Part shown: piece by piece, positions 26,997 to 36,083 of the stretch | Layout: each line of letters opens with the position of its first letter | Numbering within the stretch: the stretch's first letter is position 1 | DNA from: Micromonospora sp. FIMYZ51 | Lineage (GTDB): Bacteria; Actinomycetota; Actinomycetes; Mycobacteriales; Micromonosporaceae | Reading direction: 5' to 3' | Length of the DNA: 64,000 bases | NCBI RefSeq assembly: GCF_038246755.1 | Contig: NZ_CP134706.1 | Coordinates: 4,216,001-4,280,000, forward strand | Notes under the pieces: generated by a model | The model's database searches: none | Seen by the model: only the letters and a program-made list of their open reading frames with translations | What the model was told of the DNA's origin: nothing | Position numbers and translations under genes: made by a program

Positions 26997-29381
26997 ATGA
27001 CAAGTCAGCTACCCGTCGATGATCGATTGGCCCCACCGGATGCCGATCGATGGCGTGACCCGACGCTGCGACCCGACGAACGGGCCGATGCGCTCATCCC
27101 GCTGATGTCGCTTGAGGAGAAGGTGGCCCAGCTGGTCGGCCTCTGGGTCGGCGCCGACGCCTCCGGTGAGGGCGTCGCGCCCCACCAGAACGACATGGTC
27201 GAACACACCCCACCCTGGCCGGAGGCGATCCGGCACGGACTGGGCCAGCTGACCCGGCCCTTTGGGACCGCACCGGTCGACCCGGCCCTCGGTGCCCGCT
27301 CCCTGGCCGCCTCCCAGGCCCAGATCGTGGCGGCCAGCCGGTTCGGGATTCCGGCCCAGGTCCACGAGGAGTGTCTGACCGGCTTCGCCGCCTGGCGGGC
27401 CACCGTCCATCCCGCGCCGCTGAGCTGGGGCGCGGCCTTCGATCCCACCCTGGTCGAGGAGATGGCCGGCTGGATCGGCCGGTCCATGCGGGCCGTCGGC
27501 GTCCACCAGGGACTGGCGCCGGTGCTGGACGTGACCCGCGACTACCGCTGGGGACGCACCGAGGAGACGATCGGCGAAGACCCGTACCTGGTGGGCACGA
27601 TCGGCGCGGCGTACGTGCGCGGGCTGGAACAGGCCGGCGTGGTGGCCACGCTCAAGCACTTCGCCGGATACTCGGCCTCCCGGGGCGGACGGAACCTGGC
27701 CCCGGTGCCGATGGGCCCCCGGGAACTCGCCGACGTGATCCTGCCCCCGTTCGAGATGGCGCTGCGGCTGGGCGGCGCACGGTCGGTGATGCATTCCTAC
27801 GCCGAGATCGACGGCGTGCCGGTGGCTGCCGATGAGCAGCTGCTGACCCGGGTGCTGCGCGAGCAGTGGGGATTCGGCGGCACGCTGGTGGCCGACTACT
27901 TCGCGGTGCGTTTCCTGGAGACCCTGCACGGCGTCGCCGCCGATGCCGGCGAGGCGGCCGGCCTGGCGTTGCGCGCCGGCATCGACGTGGAGCTGCCCAC
28001 AACGGACGCCTACGGTGCGCCGCTTGTCGCCGCCGTACGCGCCGGTGCGGTCGACGAGGCGCTCGTCGACCGGGCCCTGCGCCGGGTGTTGATCCAGAAG
28101 GTCGAGCTGGGGCTGCTCGACGAGGAGTGGCCGGGGCGGCCCGCCGACCTTGACGAGGTGCGCCTGGACGACGAGGGCAGCCGGGAGACGGCGCTGCGGC
28201 TGGCCCGCCAGTCCGTGGTGCTGCTGCGCAACCGCGACGGGTTGCTGCCGCTCGCCGCCGACCGGCACGTCGCGCTCGTCGGTCCGGTCGCGGACGATCC
28301 GATGGCCATGCTCGGCTGCTACTCGTTCCCGCTGCACGTCGGGGTGCATCACCCGGAACACGGCGTCGGGGTGGAGATCCCCTCGCTGCGCGCGGCGTTG
28401 CAGCGGCGGCACCCCCGGCTCACCCATGTGCCGGGCACCGACATCACCGGTGACGACACCTCCGGCATCGCCGCCGCCGTCGAGGCCGCGGCCGAGGCCG
28501 ACGTCTGCGTGCTCGCGGTGGGCGACCGGGCCGGCATGTTCGGCCGGGGCACCTCCGGCGAGGGCTGCGACGCGGCCGACCTTCAGCTGCCCGGGGTCCA
28601 GGCCGAGTTGGTACGCGCGGTGCTCGCCACCGGGACACCGGTGGTGCTGCTGGTGCTCTCCGGCCGCCCGTACGCGCTCGGCGCGGCGGTGGACGACGCG
28701 GGCGCCATCGTCCAGGCGTTCTTCCCCGGCCAGCTCGGCGGTCAGGCGCTGGCCGAGGTGCTCACCGGCGAGGTCAATCCGTCCGGGCGGCTGCCGGTCA
28801 GCGTGCCCCGGCACGCCGGGGGCCTGCCCGGCACCTATCTCGCCCCGCCGCTGGGCCGCCGTACCCGGGTGTCGTCGGTGGATCCGACACCCGCGTTCCC
28901 GTTCGGCCACGGCCTGAGCTACACCACCTTCGAGTGGTCCGACGCCCAGGTGACCGGGGGAACCGGCGCCACCGACAGACCGGTCGACTGGCCGGTGGAC
29001 GGGGAGGTGACGGTCGGCGTCACGGTCCGCAACACAGGTGCCCGGTCCGGCACCGAAGTGGTGCAGCTCTACCTGCACGACCCGGTGGCGCAGACCACCC
29101 GACCGGTGGTCCGCCTGATCGGTTACGCGCGGGTGCCGGTGGCACCGGGCGCGGCGGCGCGGGTCACCTTCGTGGTCCCCGCCGACCTCACCTCGTTCAC
29201 CGGCGTACGTGGCCGGCGCGTGGTCGAGCCCGGTGCGGTGTGGTTACGGCTCGGCCGGTCCAGCGGCGAGACCGTGGAAAGCCTGGCGCTGCGGCTGGTG
29301 GGCGACGAACGCGAAACCGGTCACCACCGGCAACTCGTCTGCCGGGTGAGCGTCGAGCCGATCCCGGAGCACCTGCGATGA
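26997..29381 (+). CDS. GH3 glycosidase, probable beta-xylosidase
   Basis: The 794-residue enzyme has the GH3 N-terminal TIM barrel with ATLKHFAGYS, YRWGRTEETIGEDPYLV and the nucleophile Asp about 300 in GTLVADYFAV; the alpha/beta sandwich (SVVLLRNRDGLLPL); and a C-terminal fibronectin III-like domain (NTGARSGTEVVQLYLHDP). No signal peptide is present, so it acts on imported oligosaccharides. Beta-xylosidase is inferred from the CE7 esterase, aldouronate importer and GH67 context; beta-glucosidase cannot be excluded by sequence alone. ATG 26997 has GGAGGG six bases upstream. Its stop overlaps the permease start (ATGA). Confidence 0.9.
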   Translation: MTSQLPVDDRLAPPDADRWRDPTLRPDERADALIPLMSLEEKVAQLVGLWVGADASGEGVAPHQNDMVEHTPPWPEAIRHGLGQLTRPFGTAPVDPALGARSLAASQAQIVAASRFGIPAQVHEECLTGFAAWRATVHPAPLSWGAAFDPTLVEEMAGWIGRSMRAVGVHQGLAPVLDVTRDYRWGRTEETIGEDPYLVGTIGAAYVRGLEQAGVVATLKHFAGYSASRGGRNLAPVPMGPRELADVILPPFEMALRLGGARSVMHSYAEIDGVPVAADEQLLTRVLREQWGFGGTLVADYFAVRFLETLHGVAADAGEAAGLALRAGIDVELPTTDAYGAPLVAAVRAGAVDEALVDRALRRVLIQKVELGLLDEEWPGRPADLDEVRLDDEGSRETALRLARQSVVLLRNRDGLLPLAADRHVALVGPVADDPMAMLGCYSFPLHVGVHHPEHGVGVEIPSLRAALQRRHPRLTHVPGTDITGDDTSGIAAAVEAAAEADVCVLAVGDRAGMFGRGTSGEGCDAADLQLPGVQAELVRAVLATGTPVVLLVLSGRPYALGAAVDDAGAIVQAFFPGQLGGQALAEVLTGEVNPSGRLPVSVPRHAGGLPGTYLAPPLGRRTRVSSVDPTPAFPFGHGLSYTTFEWSDAQVTGGTGATDRPVDWPVDGEVTVGVTVRNTGARSGTEVVQLYLHDPVAQTTRPVVRLIGYARVPVAPGAAARVTFVVPADLTSFTGVRGRRVVEPGAVWLRLGRSSGETVESLALRLVGDERETGHHRQLVCRVSVEPIPEHLR

Positions 29382-30358
29382 GCAGCCCGACAACGCTGAC
29401 GTCCGCGCCGGTGGCGGGCCCGCCGACCGCACCGCCCGCTCCCCCACGGGCCGCCCGCAACACCTGGCGCCGGGCGCTGCGGCGGGACTGGCAGCTCTAC
29501 TCGCTGGCGATCCTGCCGCTGCTGTTCTTCCTGATCTTCCGGTACCTGCCGATGCTCGGCAACGTGATCGCCTTCCGCCGGTTCCAGCCCGGCGGCAACA
29601 TCTTCGGCGAGTACTGGGTGGGTCTGCGGTACTTCAAGATGTTCCTGACCGACCCGACGTTCTGGAACGTCTTCACCAACACGCTGGTGCTTGGCGGGTT
29701 GACGCTGCTCTTCTGTTTCCCGCTGCCCATCGTGCTGGCGCTGCTGCTCAACGAGGTACGCACCGGCCGGCTCAGGCGCTTCGTGCAGTCCGTGTCGTAC
29801 CTGCCGCACTTCCTGTCCATCGTGATCGTGGCCGCCATGGTCATGCAGTTGCTCGCCGTGGACGGCACGGTCAACCAGCTGGTCGGCGCGGCCGGCGGGG
29901 ACGCCATCCCGTTCCTGCAACGGCCGGAGTGGTTCCGCACCATCTACGTCTCCTCGGAGGTCTGGCAGACGGTGGGCTGGGGCACCATCCTCTACCTCGC
30001 CGCGCTCACCACCATCGACGACGACCTCTACGAGGCGGCCCGGATCGACGGCGCCAACCGGTGGCGGCAGACCTGGCACGTCACGTTGCCGGGCATCCGG
30101 CCGACAATGGTGACCCTGCTGATCCTCAACATCGGCACCTTCATGGCGGTCGGGTTCGAGAAGATCCTGCTGCTGTACAACCCGCTTACGTACCCGACGG
30201 CGGACGTCATCTCCACGTACCTGTTCCGGGTGGGCTTCGCGTCCAGCAACTTCAGTTACGCCGCCGCGATCGGGCTGTTCGAGGCGGTGATCGGGTTGAT
30301 CCTGGTCCTGTCGGCGAACCTGATCGCCCGACGCACGGTGGGGACGAGCCTGTGGTGA
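29378..30358 (+). CDS. lplB: LplB-type aldouronate ABC importer permease
   Basis: The 326-residue protein has a Pro-rich N terminus, RRDWQLYSLAILPLLFFLIFRYLPM typical of the LplB group, six predicted helices, and the EAA loop YEAARIDGANRWRQTWHVTLPGIRPTM that contacts the ATPase. The LplB/YtcP/LipO set imports aldotetraouronic acids in Paenibacillus next to a GH67 gene, the same association seen here. No ATPase gene is adjacent; a shared MsiK-like ATPase elsewhere is expected in actinobacteria. It overlaps both neighbours by four bases. Confidence 0.9.
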   Translation: MSSPTTLTSAPVAGPPTAPPAPPRAARNTWRRALRRDWQLYSLAILPLLFFLIFRYLPMLGNVIAFRRFQPGGNIFGEYWVGLRYFKMFLTDPTFWNVFTNTLVLGGLTLLFCFPLPIVLALLLNEVRTGRLRRFVQSVSYLPHFLSIVIVAAMVMQLLAVDGTVNQLVGAAGGDAIPFLQRPEWFRTIYVSSEVWQTVGWGTILYLAALTTIDDDLYEAARIDGANRWRQTWHVTLPGIRPTMVTLLILNIGTFMAVGFEKILLLYNPLTYPTADVISTYLFRVGFASSNFSYAAAIGLFEAVIGLILVLSANLIARRTVGTSLW

Positions 30359-31290
30359 CCATCGACGCCGCCGAGCACCCCACCGAGACCGTTCCCCGTC
30401 CGCGTCGGCGGCGCGGCATCCGGGAGACCCGCGGCTACCGAGCGTTCCAGGTGGTGAACGGGATCATCCTGACCGTCGTGGTGGTGGTGACGCTCTACCC
30501 GTTCGTCAACATCGTGGCCCGCTCGATGAGTCACGAGGCGTACATCATCGCCGGCGAGGTGAACCTCGTGCCGCGCGGGTTCACGCTTGACACGTACCAG
30601 TTGCTGATGTCCGATCCGCTGTTCTGGACGAACTACCGCAACACGGTGTTCTACACGGTGACCGCCACGATCATCTCGATCACGCTCACCACCTGCTACG
30701 CCTATGTGCTCTCCAAGAAGCAGCTCAAGGGACGCAGCGCGCTTGTCGGCATCGCGGTGTTCACCATGTTCTTCACCGGCGGGCTGATCCCCAACTACGT
30801 GCTGGTCACCAGCCTGGGACTGAAGAACAGCGTGTGGGCCATCGCGCTGCCCAACGCGATAAGCGTGTTCAACCTGCTGGTGATGAAGGCGTTCTTCGAA
30901 AGCCTGCCGAACGACCTGGAGGAGGCCGCGGCGGTGGACGGCCTCAACACGTACGGCATCCTGCTGCGCATCGTGCTGCCGCTGTCGAAGGCGATCGTCG
31001 CCACGATGGTGCTGTTCTACGCGGTGTCCTTCTGGAACTCCTGGTTCGCGGCCTTCCTCTACATGGACCGGCAGGAGCTGTGGCCGGTCACCGTCTACCT
31101 GCGCAACCTGATCGCCGGTGCCACCGGCGCGGAGAACGTCGGGACCATCTCCGAGGCCAACGAGGTGCAGGCCGAGGCGACCCTCAAGGCCGTGACCATC
31201 GTGCTCACCACCCTGCCCATCCTGCTGGTCTATCCCTTCGTCCAACGGTATTTCGTCCGCGGCATCATGCTCGGCGCGGTGAAGGGCTGA
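30355..31290 (+). CDS. ytcP: YtcP-type aldouronate ABC importer permease
   Basis: The 311-residue second permease starts at GTG 30355 overlapping the first (GTGA). It has six helices, the EAA loop LEEAAAVDGLNTYGILLRIVLPLSKAI and the family ending VQRYFVRGIMLGAVKG. With LplB it forms the heterodimeric channel. A possible CGAAATTCG element lies between it and the binding-protein gene. Confidence 0.9.
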   Translation: MTIDAAEHPTETVPRPRRRRGIRETRGYRAFQVVNGIILTVVVVVTLYPFVNIVARSMSHEAYIIAGEVNLVPRGFTLDTYQLLMSDPLFWTNYRNTVFYTVTATIISITLTTCYAYVLSKKQLKGRSALVGIAVFTMFFTGGLIPNYVLVTSLGLKNSVWAIALPNAISVFNLLVMKAFFESLPNDLEEAAAVDGLNTYGILLRIVLPLSKAIVATMVLFYAVSFWNSWFAAFLYMDRQELWPVTVYLRNLIAGATGAENVGTISEANEVQAEATLKAVTIVLTTLPILLVYPFVQRYFVRGIMLGAVKG

Positions 31291-31317
31291 GACGGGCACC
31301 CACCCCCCTCCCACCAT

Positions 31318-31326
31318 CGAAATTCG
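31318..31326. promoter_or_regulatory. CGAAATTCG element before the binding-protein gene
   Basis: It is a perfect CGAA-N-TTCG palindrome in the 48-base gap after ytcP, overlapping the start of the GAAAGGA ribosome site. It could mark an internal promoter that gives extra binding protein; chance occurrence is possible. Confidence 0.35.
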
Positions 31327-31338
31327 AAAGGACCCGCC

Positions 31339-32973
31339 ATGTTCCGCAGATCGTGGCGTCACGCGGCGGCAGCCACCGCCGCGCTGCTCGCCCTCTCCAG
31401 CGTCACCGCCTGTGGCGACGATCCGTCCGAGAACCTGTCCGAGAACCGGGCTGGCGCGATGGACAACTACGCCACCGGTACGCAGTTCAAGGCCACCGAG
31501 CCGGTCTCCTTCTCGGTCCTCTACAACAACCACCCGAACTACCCGCTGAAAAACGACTGGCTGTTCTGGTCGGAGTTGAAGTCCCGGACCAACGTCACGC
31601 TCGAACCGGTCGCGGTGCCGCTGAGCGACTACAACCAGAAGCGCAGCCTGCTCATCGGTGCCGGTGACGCGCCGATGCTCATCCCGAAGACGTACCCGCC
31701 GGACGTGCACGCGTACGTCTCCTCGGGGGCGATCCTGCCGGTAAGCGACTACCTCGACCTGATGCCGAACCTCAAGGACAAGATCGAGAAGTGGAACCTC
31801 CAGCCTGAGCTGGACACGCTGCGCCAGGCGGACGGCAAGTTCTATCTGTTGCCCGGCGTGCACGAGAAGCCCTGGCACGAGTACTCGCTTGTGGTCCGCA
31901 CCGACATCCTCGACGAGCTGAACCTGGAGATCCCGAAGACCTGGGACGACGTCTACGCCATGCTCAAGGCGATGAAGGCGAAGTACCCGGACGTCTACCC
32001 GTTCTCCGACCGGTACAGCCAGCCCCACCCGGCCGGCAACCTGCTCAACCTGCTGGCCGTGTCGCATGGCCTGGAGGGCGCGGGCTGGAACTTCCAGCAC
32101 GTGAGCTGGAACGCGCAAGCGCAGAAGTTCGAGTACACCGGGGCGACCGAGCACTACCGGCACATGTTGGAGTACCTCAACAAGCTGGTCGCCGAGAAGT
32201 TGCTGGACCCGGAGAGCTTCACCCAGACCGACGACCTCGCCCGGCAGAAGCTCGCCAACAGCAAGTCCTTCGTGATCAGCGGCAACGCCCAGGCACTGGT
32301 GAACGACTACCGGCCGGACCTGGCCGCGACCAACCCGAAGGCGAAGGTCACCAAGATTCCGCTGCCGGTCGGTCCGGCCGGGGAGATCAACCCGGCCAGC
32401 CGGCTGGAGAACGGCATGATGATCTCCTCGAAGGCCCGCGACAGCAAGAACTTCGTGGCGATGATGCAGTTCGTCGACTGGCTCTGGTACTCCGACGAGG
32501 GCCAGCAGTTCGCCAGGTGGGGCGTGGAGGGCACCACCTACGTCAAGGACGCCGCCGGCAAGTCGAGCCTCGCTCCGGACGTCGACATGATCGGTCTCAA
32601 CCCGGGCGCGCCCAAGCACCTCCAGAAGGACTTCGGCTTCGCCAACGGCGTCTTCGCCTACGGCGGCAAGCCCGAGCTGGTGCAGGCCTTCTTCTCCGCC
32701 GAGGAGCAGGAGTTCCAGCAGGTGATGAACGCCCGTACGCCGAAGTCGCCACCGCCGCCGTACCCGCTCAGCGACGAGGAGCGCGAGCAGGTGTCGCTCT
32801 GGGAGACCCCGCTGAAGGACCACGTGTACCAGGCGACGCTCCAGTTCGTCCTGGGTCAGCGTGACCTCGCCCAGTGGGACACCTACGTGGCGGAGCTGAA
32901 GAGCAAGAACATGGACGCCTACCTGGAGACGGTCAACAAGGCGTACGAGCGCTACCGCGAGGAGCACAGCTGA
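31339..32973 (+). CDS. Aldouronate-type sugar-binding lipoprotein
   Basis: The 544-residue protein carries a lipoprotein signal peptide with lipobox SVTAC (Cys about 25), then a large LipO/LplA-type extracellular solute-binding domain: NVTLEPVAVPLSDYNQKRSLLIGAGDAP, KFYLLPGVHEKPWHEYSLVVRTD, and a C-terminal SPPPPYPLSDEEREQV typical of this long subgroup. It would deliver methylglucuronoxylo-oligomers to LplB/YtcP. A GC hairpin ends the operon. Confidence 0.9.
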   Translation: MFRRSWRHAAAATAALLALSSVTACGDDPSENLSENRAGAMDNYATGTQFKATEPVSFSVLYNNHPNYPLKNDWLFWSELKSRTNVTLEPVAVPLSDYNQKRSLLIGAGDAPMLIPKTYPPDVHAYVSSGAILPVSDYLDLMPNLKDKIEKWNLQPELDTLRQADGKFYLLPGVHEKPWHEYSLVVRTDILDELNLEIPKTWDDVYAMLKAMKAKYPDVYPFSDRYSQPHPAGNLLNLLAVSHGLEGAGWNFQHVSWNAQAQKFEYTGATEHYRHMLEYLNKLVAEKLLDPESFTQTDDLARQKLANSKSFVISGNAQALVNDYRPDLAATNPKAKVTKIPLPVGPAGEINPASRLENGMMISSKARDSKNFVAMMQFVDWLWYSDEGQQFARWGVEGTTYVKDAAGKSSLAPDVDMIGLNPGAPKHLQKDFGFANGVFAYGGKPELVQAFFSAEEQEFQQVMNARTPKSPPPPYPLSDEEREQVSLWETPLKDHVYQATLQFVLGQRDLAQWDTYVAELKSKNMDAYLETVNKAYERYREEHS

Positions 32974-32978
32974 GGTCG

Positions 32979-33014
32979 GGCCGGTCCGGTCGAATCGGCG
33001 TGACCGGACCGGCC
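32979..33014 (+). terminator. Terminator of the GH3-importer operon
   Basis: Perfect 13-base arms GGCCGGTCCGGTC and GACCGGACCGGCC enclose a ten-base loop, five bases after the stop codon. Confidence 0.8.
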
Positions 33015-33061
33015 ACCCTCTCCGCACCCCCGCTCACCCGCCGCAAGCGATGAGGACACCG

Positions 33062-33148
33062 ATGCGCATCACCGTTGCCGAGCAACCCGACGGCCGGCTC
33101 TGCGAAGCGTGGCGGTTCACCGTCCGCACCGGCGCGGGGCCGTCATGA
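33062..33148 (+). CDS. Possible 28-residue microprotein coupled to DUF624 gene
   Basis: An ATG at 33062 preceded by GATGAGGAC opens 28 codons (MRITVAEQPDGRLCEAWRF...) whose TGA overlaps the ATG of the DUF624 gene (ATGA). It could be a translated leader or the remnant of a longer gene. There is no homology I recognise. Confidence 0.3.
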   Translation: MRITVAEQPDGRLCEAWRFTVRTGAGPS

Positions 33149-33828
33149 GCACCGCCACCCGTCGGGAGTTCGGCGCCGGGCCGCTGTCCCGCGTCGCCGC
33201 GCTGGTCTACACGCTGCTCGTGGTCGAGCTGCTGCTGTTGCTCTGCGCGGCCCCCGGTCTGGTCGCGCTCTTCGCGTTGGAACGCCACGTGAGCAACCTG
33301 CCGCTTGTCGCCGTCTGTGCGGTGCCGCTCGGTCCGGCGCTCGCCGCCGCGCTGTACGCGCTGCACCACCAGCGTCTCGACCTGACCGAGCTGCGCCCGG
33401 CGCGGCTGTTCTGGCGCGGCTACCGGGCCAACCTGGCCGGGTCGCTGCTGGTCTGGGTGCCGATGCTGCTGTGGTTGACCATTCTCGCGGTCAACCTGGT
33501 CAACCTGCGGTCGGCCGGGCTGTCCGGGTGGTGGGCGGTGCCGCTGGTGCTGGTCGGCGCGATGGTGGCGGTGGTCGGGGTCAACGCCCTGGTGATCACC
33601 TCGCTCTTCACCTTCCGGTTGCGCGACGTGATCCGGCTGGCCCGATACTTCGTCCTGCGTACCCCTCAGGTCGCGGTCGGCACCGCGTTGCTGCTGGTGG
33701 CGGCGACGGTGCTCACCCTGGTCGCCTCCGAGGCCGCACTTGCCGCGTTGGCTTCGGTGCTGGCGTTGGCGCTGGTCCGGGGCAGTGCGCCGATGACCAC
33801 CGCGATCCGGCAGGAGTTCACCCGATGA
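33145..33828 (+). CDS. DUF624 family integral membrane protein
   Basis: The 227-residue protein has five to six hydrophobic segments and the DUF624/YesL organisation (cytosolic start with GPLSRVAALVYTLLVVELLLLL, loop ALYALHHQRLDLTELRPARLFWRGYRANLAGS). DUF624 proteins travel with LplB/YtcP-type importers in pectin and xylan loci, but their role is unknown. It is just downstream of the operon terminator and convergent with a methyltransferase gene. Confidence 0.8.
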   Translation: MSTATRREFGAGPLSRVAALVYTLLVVELLLLLCAAPGLVALFALERHVSNLPLVAVCAVPLGPALAAALYALHHQRLDLTELRPARLFWRGYRANLAGSLLVWVPMLLWLTILAVNLVNLRSAGLSGWWAVPLVLVGAMVAVVGVNALVITSLFTFRLRDVIRLARYFVLRTPQVAVGTALLLVAATVLTLVASEAALAALASVLALALVRGSAPMTTAIRQEFTR

Positions 33829-33845
33829 CGCTGCCGGCGACGGCG

Positions 33846-34511
33846 TCACGCCTGGTCAGGATCTGAGACGTACGCCGGTGCGGGCTTTGTGGCGTGGACG
33901 CGCTCGATCAGGCCGGCCTTCGATCGATCGGTCTCCTCGATCCGGAAGCCGGCGGCCCGTACCAGCGGCAGTTGGCGGCGGGTGAAGTGTTCTCCGGCGG
34001 TACGGATGGTGAACCGTTCGACCAGCCATTGCAGCGCGTACACCGGCGGCCAGGTGCTGCCGACATGGTCGAGCAGGAGCAGCCGGCCGCCCGGGACGAG
34101 GACCCGGTGCATCTCGGCGAGCGCCGCGGCCGGTTCCGGGATGGTGCACAGCGACAGCGCGCAGACGGCGGTGTCGAAGGAGGCGTCGGGGAACGGCAGC
34201 CGTTCCGCGTCCCCCTCCCGCAGGTCGACGCGGCGGCCGAGGTCGGCGGCCCGCTGCCGGGCGATGGCGAGCATTTCCGGGCTCAACTCGATGCCGGTGA
34301 TCTCCACATCCGCCGGGTAGTGGGGCAGGCTGCGGCCGGTGCCGATGGCCACTTCGAGGACCCGGCCGTGGGCACGGGTGCCGAGCCACTCCCGCGCACC
34401 GGCGAACAGGTGCCGTTCGGCGAAGCCGATCTGCCGGTCGTAGCTGTCGGCCATCCGGTTCCAGACACGCCGCTGCCGGGCGGTCGGGTCTTCCTGTCGG
34501 CCCTGCCTCAT
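33846..34511 (-). CDS. Class I SAM-dependent methyltransferase
   Basis: The 221-residue protein has motif I VLEVAIGTGRSLPHYP, the acidic loop ITGIELSPEMLAIARQRA, DAERLPFPDASFDTAVCAL and a post-motif LVPGGRLLLLDHVGS, a UbiE/Methyltransf_11 pattern. The substrate is unknown. It lies 16 bases downstream of a lipoprotein gene on the same strand and is probably co-transcribed. No link to xylan use is apparent. Confidence 0.87.
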   Translation of the reverse strand: MRQGRQEDPTARQRRVWNRMADSYDRQIGFAERHLFAGAREWLGTRAHGRVLEVAIGTGRSLPHYPADVEITGIELSPEMLAIARQRAADLGRRVDLREGDAERLPFPDASFDTAVCALSLCTIPEPAAALAEMHRVLVPGGRLLLLDHVGSTWPPVYALQWLVERFTIRTAGEHFTRRQLPLVRAAGFRIEETDRSKAGLIERVHATKPAPAYVSDPDQA

Positions 34512-34527
34512 GCCTGCCCCACCAACC

Positions 34528-35367
34528 TCAGTCGTTGCCGGGGTTCTGCATTTCCTCGATCATCTTGGCCAGATCGAGAGTCTCCGCGTCCGGCGGCGTC
34601 TCGATGGTAACCGCCTTACCGTAGTCGCTGTAGTCGATCGTCATGTCGGTCACCGTGCCCATGACCAGGGCCGCCCGCCGTGGCCGGTACTGCTCGTCGA
34701 CCCAGAGATCGATCTTGATTTCCTTGACGCCCTGCTCGGTCAGCTGCCCTTCGACGGGCCCGCGCAGCTTGGGATCGACCTGCTCGAGGTACTTCCCCAA
34801 CGGGGTGGTGACGGTGTAGTGGACGGTGGGCGTGCCGTCCAGCGTCTCCTCGCCGACGACCTTCACGCCCTCGCTGGCGAGCAGCGCCTTGACCTGCTTG
34901 GCCGGGTCGACGTCATCCAACTGCTTGCTGAACTCCAGGCCCTGCTGCTCACCGCTCGCGGTAGGGTCCATCTTCATCCAGCTCTTGCCGTTCATGCTCG
35001 CGCGCTGATCCGCCGGGATCTCGACGAAGACCACCGTGTCGATGATCCGGACGGTGATCGTCTCGTTCTCCGCACTGGTGGTAATCAACTCGGCCTTGAT
35101 CGGATCGCGCAGGTCCACCGCGCCCTGTATCGAGACCTTCTCGCCGCCCACGTTGCCCTGCATGGCCAGGGTCACCGAGTCGCTCTTCTCGGTGCTCTCG
35201 ACCGTTTTCTGCAACGAGCCCTTGAGATCGGTGGCAAGCAGTTCCAGCACGCTGGACTGCGCCGGTGCGTCGGCATCCGCGTCGGACTCAGCGCCGCCAC
35301 AAGCGGTCAACGCGGCGGCCGTGACGACGGAGACCGCCAGCAGGGCGGGCCTCTTCCAAACTGACAT
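34528..35367 (-). CDS. LppX/LprAFG-family lipoprotein
   Basis: The 279-residue lipoprotein has a signal peptide with lipobox AALTAC (Cys about 23). The mature domain has the LppX/LprG-like curved beta-sheet pattern (SDSVTLAMQGNVGGEKVSIQGAVDLRDP, SWMKMDP, VKVVGEETLDGTPTVHYTVTTP, DLWVDEQYRPRRAALVMG). Mycobacterial members carry lipids across the cell wall. A related C-terminal fragment opens the window at 1-288. It probably forms an operon with the methyltransferase. Confidence 0.87.
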   Translation of the reverse strand: MSVWKRPALLAVSVVTAAALTACGGAESDADADAPAQSSVLELLATDLKGSLQKTVESTEKSDSVTLAMQGNVGGEKVSIQGAVDLRDPIKAELITTSAENETITVRIIDTVVFVEIPADQRASMNGKSWMKMDPTASGEQQGLEFSKQLDDVDPAKQVKALLASEGVKVVGEETLDGTPTVHYTVTTPLGKYLEQVDPKLRGPVEGQLTEQGVKEIKIDLWVDEQYRPRRAALVMGTVTDMTIDYSDYGKAVTIETPPDAETLDLAKMIEEMQNPGND

Positions 35368-35541
35368 GTACAGCCTCTTCCCAAATCAGTGTGGCTCTGC
35401 GCAGGCGATTCGAGCAGCACGCTATGTCAGGCCGTCAAGCGCGGTGGGTGCCGGGCCCCGAGCTCGCTGAGCCCACCTGCCGGTTGCCGTACCCGGCCTC
35501 TGTGTCGGCCGCTGAGGCGCTCGCGTCGAGCCCGGCCCGTC

Positions 35542-36036
35542 TCACCGCGGCCCGAGCCCGGTCCGTCCGTCGATGAGTTCGCGTGCCACGTCGAGGTGAC
35601 CCGCGTGCCGGGCGGTCTCCTCGATCATGTGCAGGATGATCCGGCGCAGGTCGGTGGTCTGTGCGGCCAGCGGCTCACCCGGATGCCGCCCGGCCGGTGA
35701 CGCCGTCAACGCGGTGACCGCGATGATCCGGTCGGAGAGCTCGCACTGGTCGCGGTAGAAGTCGAAGACCACTGCTGGCGAGCGGGACGTGGTCAGCGGC
35801 GCGTCGCCGGTGTCGGGCCAGGGCAGCGGCGCGACCGAGCCGGTGAGCACCTCCTGGAACCAGTGCCGCTCCGCGTGCGCCAGGTGCTCGACGAGCCCGA
35901 GCGGCGTCCAGCCGGAGGGAAGCACCCGCATCCGCAGCGCACGCTCGTCGAGACCGGACAGGATCGCCCGGACGCTGTCGCGTTGGCAGGTAAGGAATTC
36001 GTGCAGTGCCGCCTTCTCCGCATCGACATCGACCAT
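35542..36036 (-). CDS. DinB/DUF664 family protein
   Basis: The 164-residue protein matches the DUF664 branch of the DinB four-helix fold: His in LGLVEHLAHAERHWF and in ILHMIEETARHAGHLDVARELIDG provide the usual three-His metal site. Related proteins are thiol transferases or of unknown activity. It lies 47 bases downstream of the GH67 gene on the same strand, a possible but unexplained co-transcription. Confidence 0.85.
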   Translation of the reverse strand: MVDVDAEKAALHEFLTCQRDSVRAILSGLDERALRMRVLPSGWTPLGLVEHLAHAERHWFQEVLTGSVAPLPWPDTGDAPLTTSRSPAVVFDFYRDQCELSDRIIAVTALTASPAGRHPGEPLAAQTTDLRRIILHMIEETARHAGHLDVARELIDGRTGLGPR

Positions 36037-36083
36037 GACGTCACGCTAACGAGTGGGACCGACAGCGCCGCTCGGGCAGCTGC

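Noticed and set aside
26675..26998. N-terminal extension of the LacI frame
   Set aside because: It crosses the operator region, would add over 100 residues ahead of the HTH, and the family starts at the HTH.
30256..33027. Very long minus-strand frame opposite the aldouronate importer
   Set aside because: Antisense of well-supported permease and binding-protein genes; composition (Val, Leu, Arg, Gly, His repeats) is typical of high-GC shadow frames.
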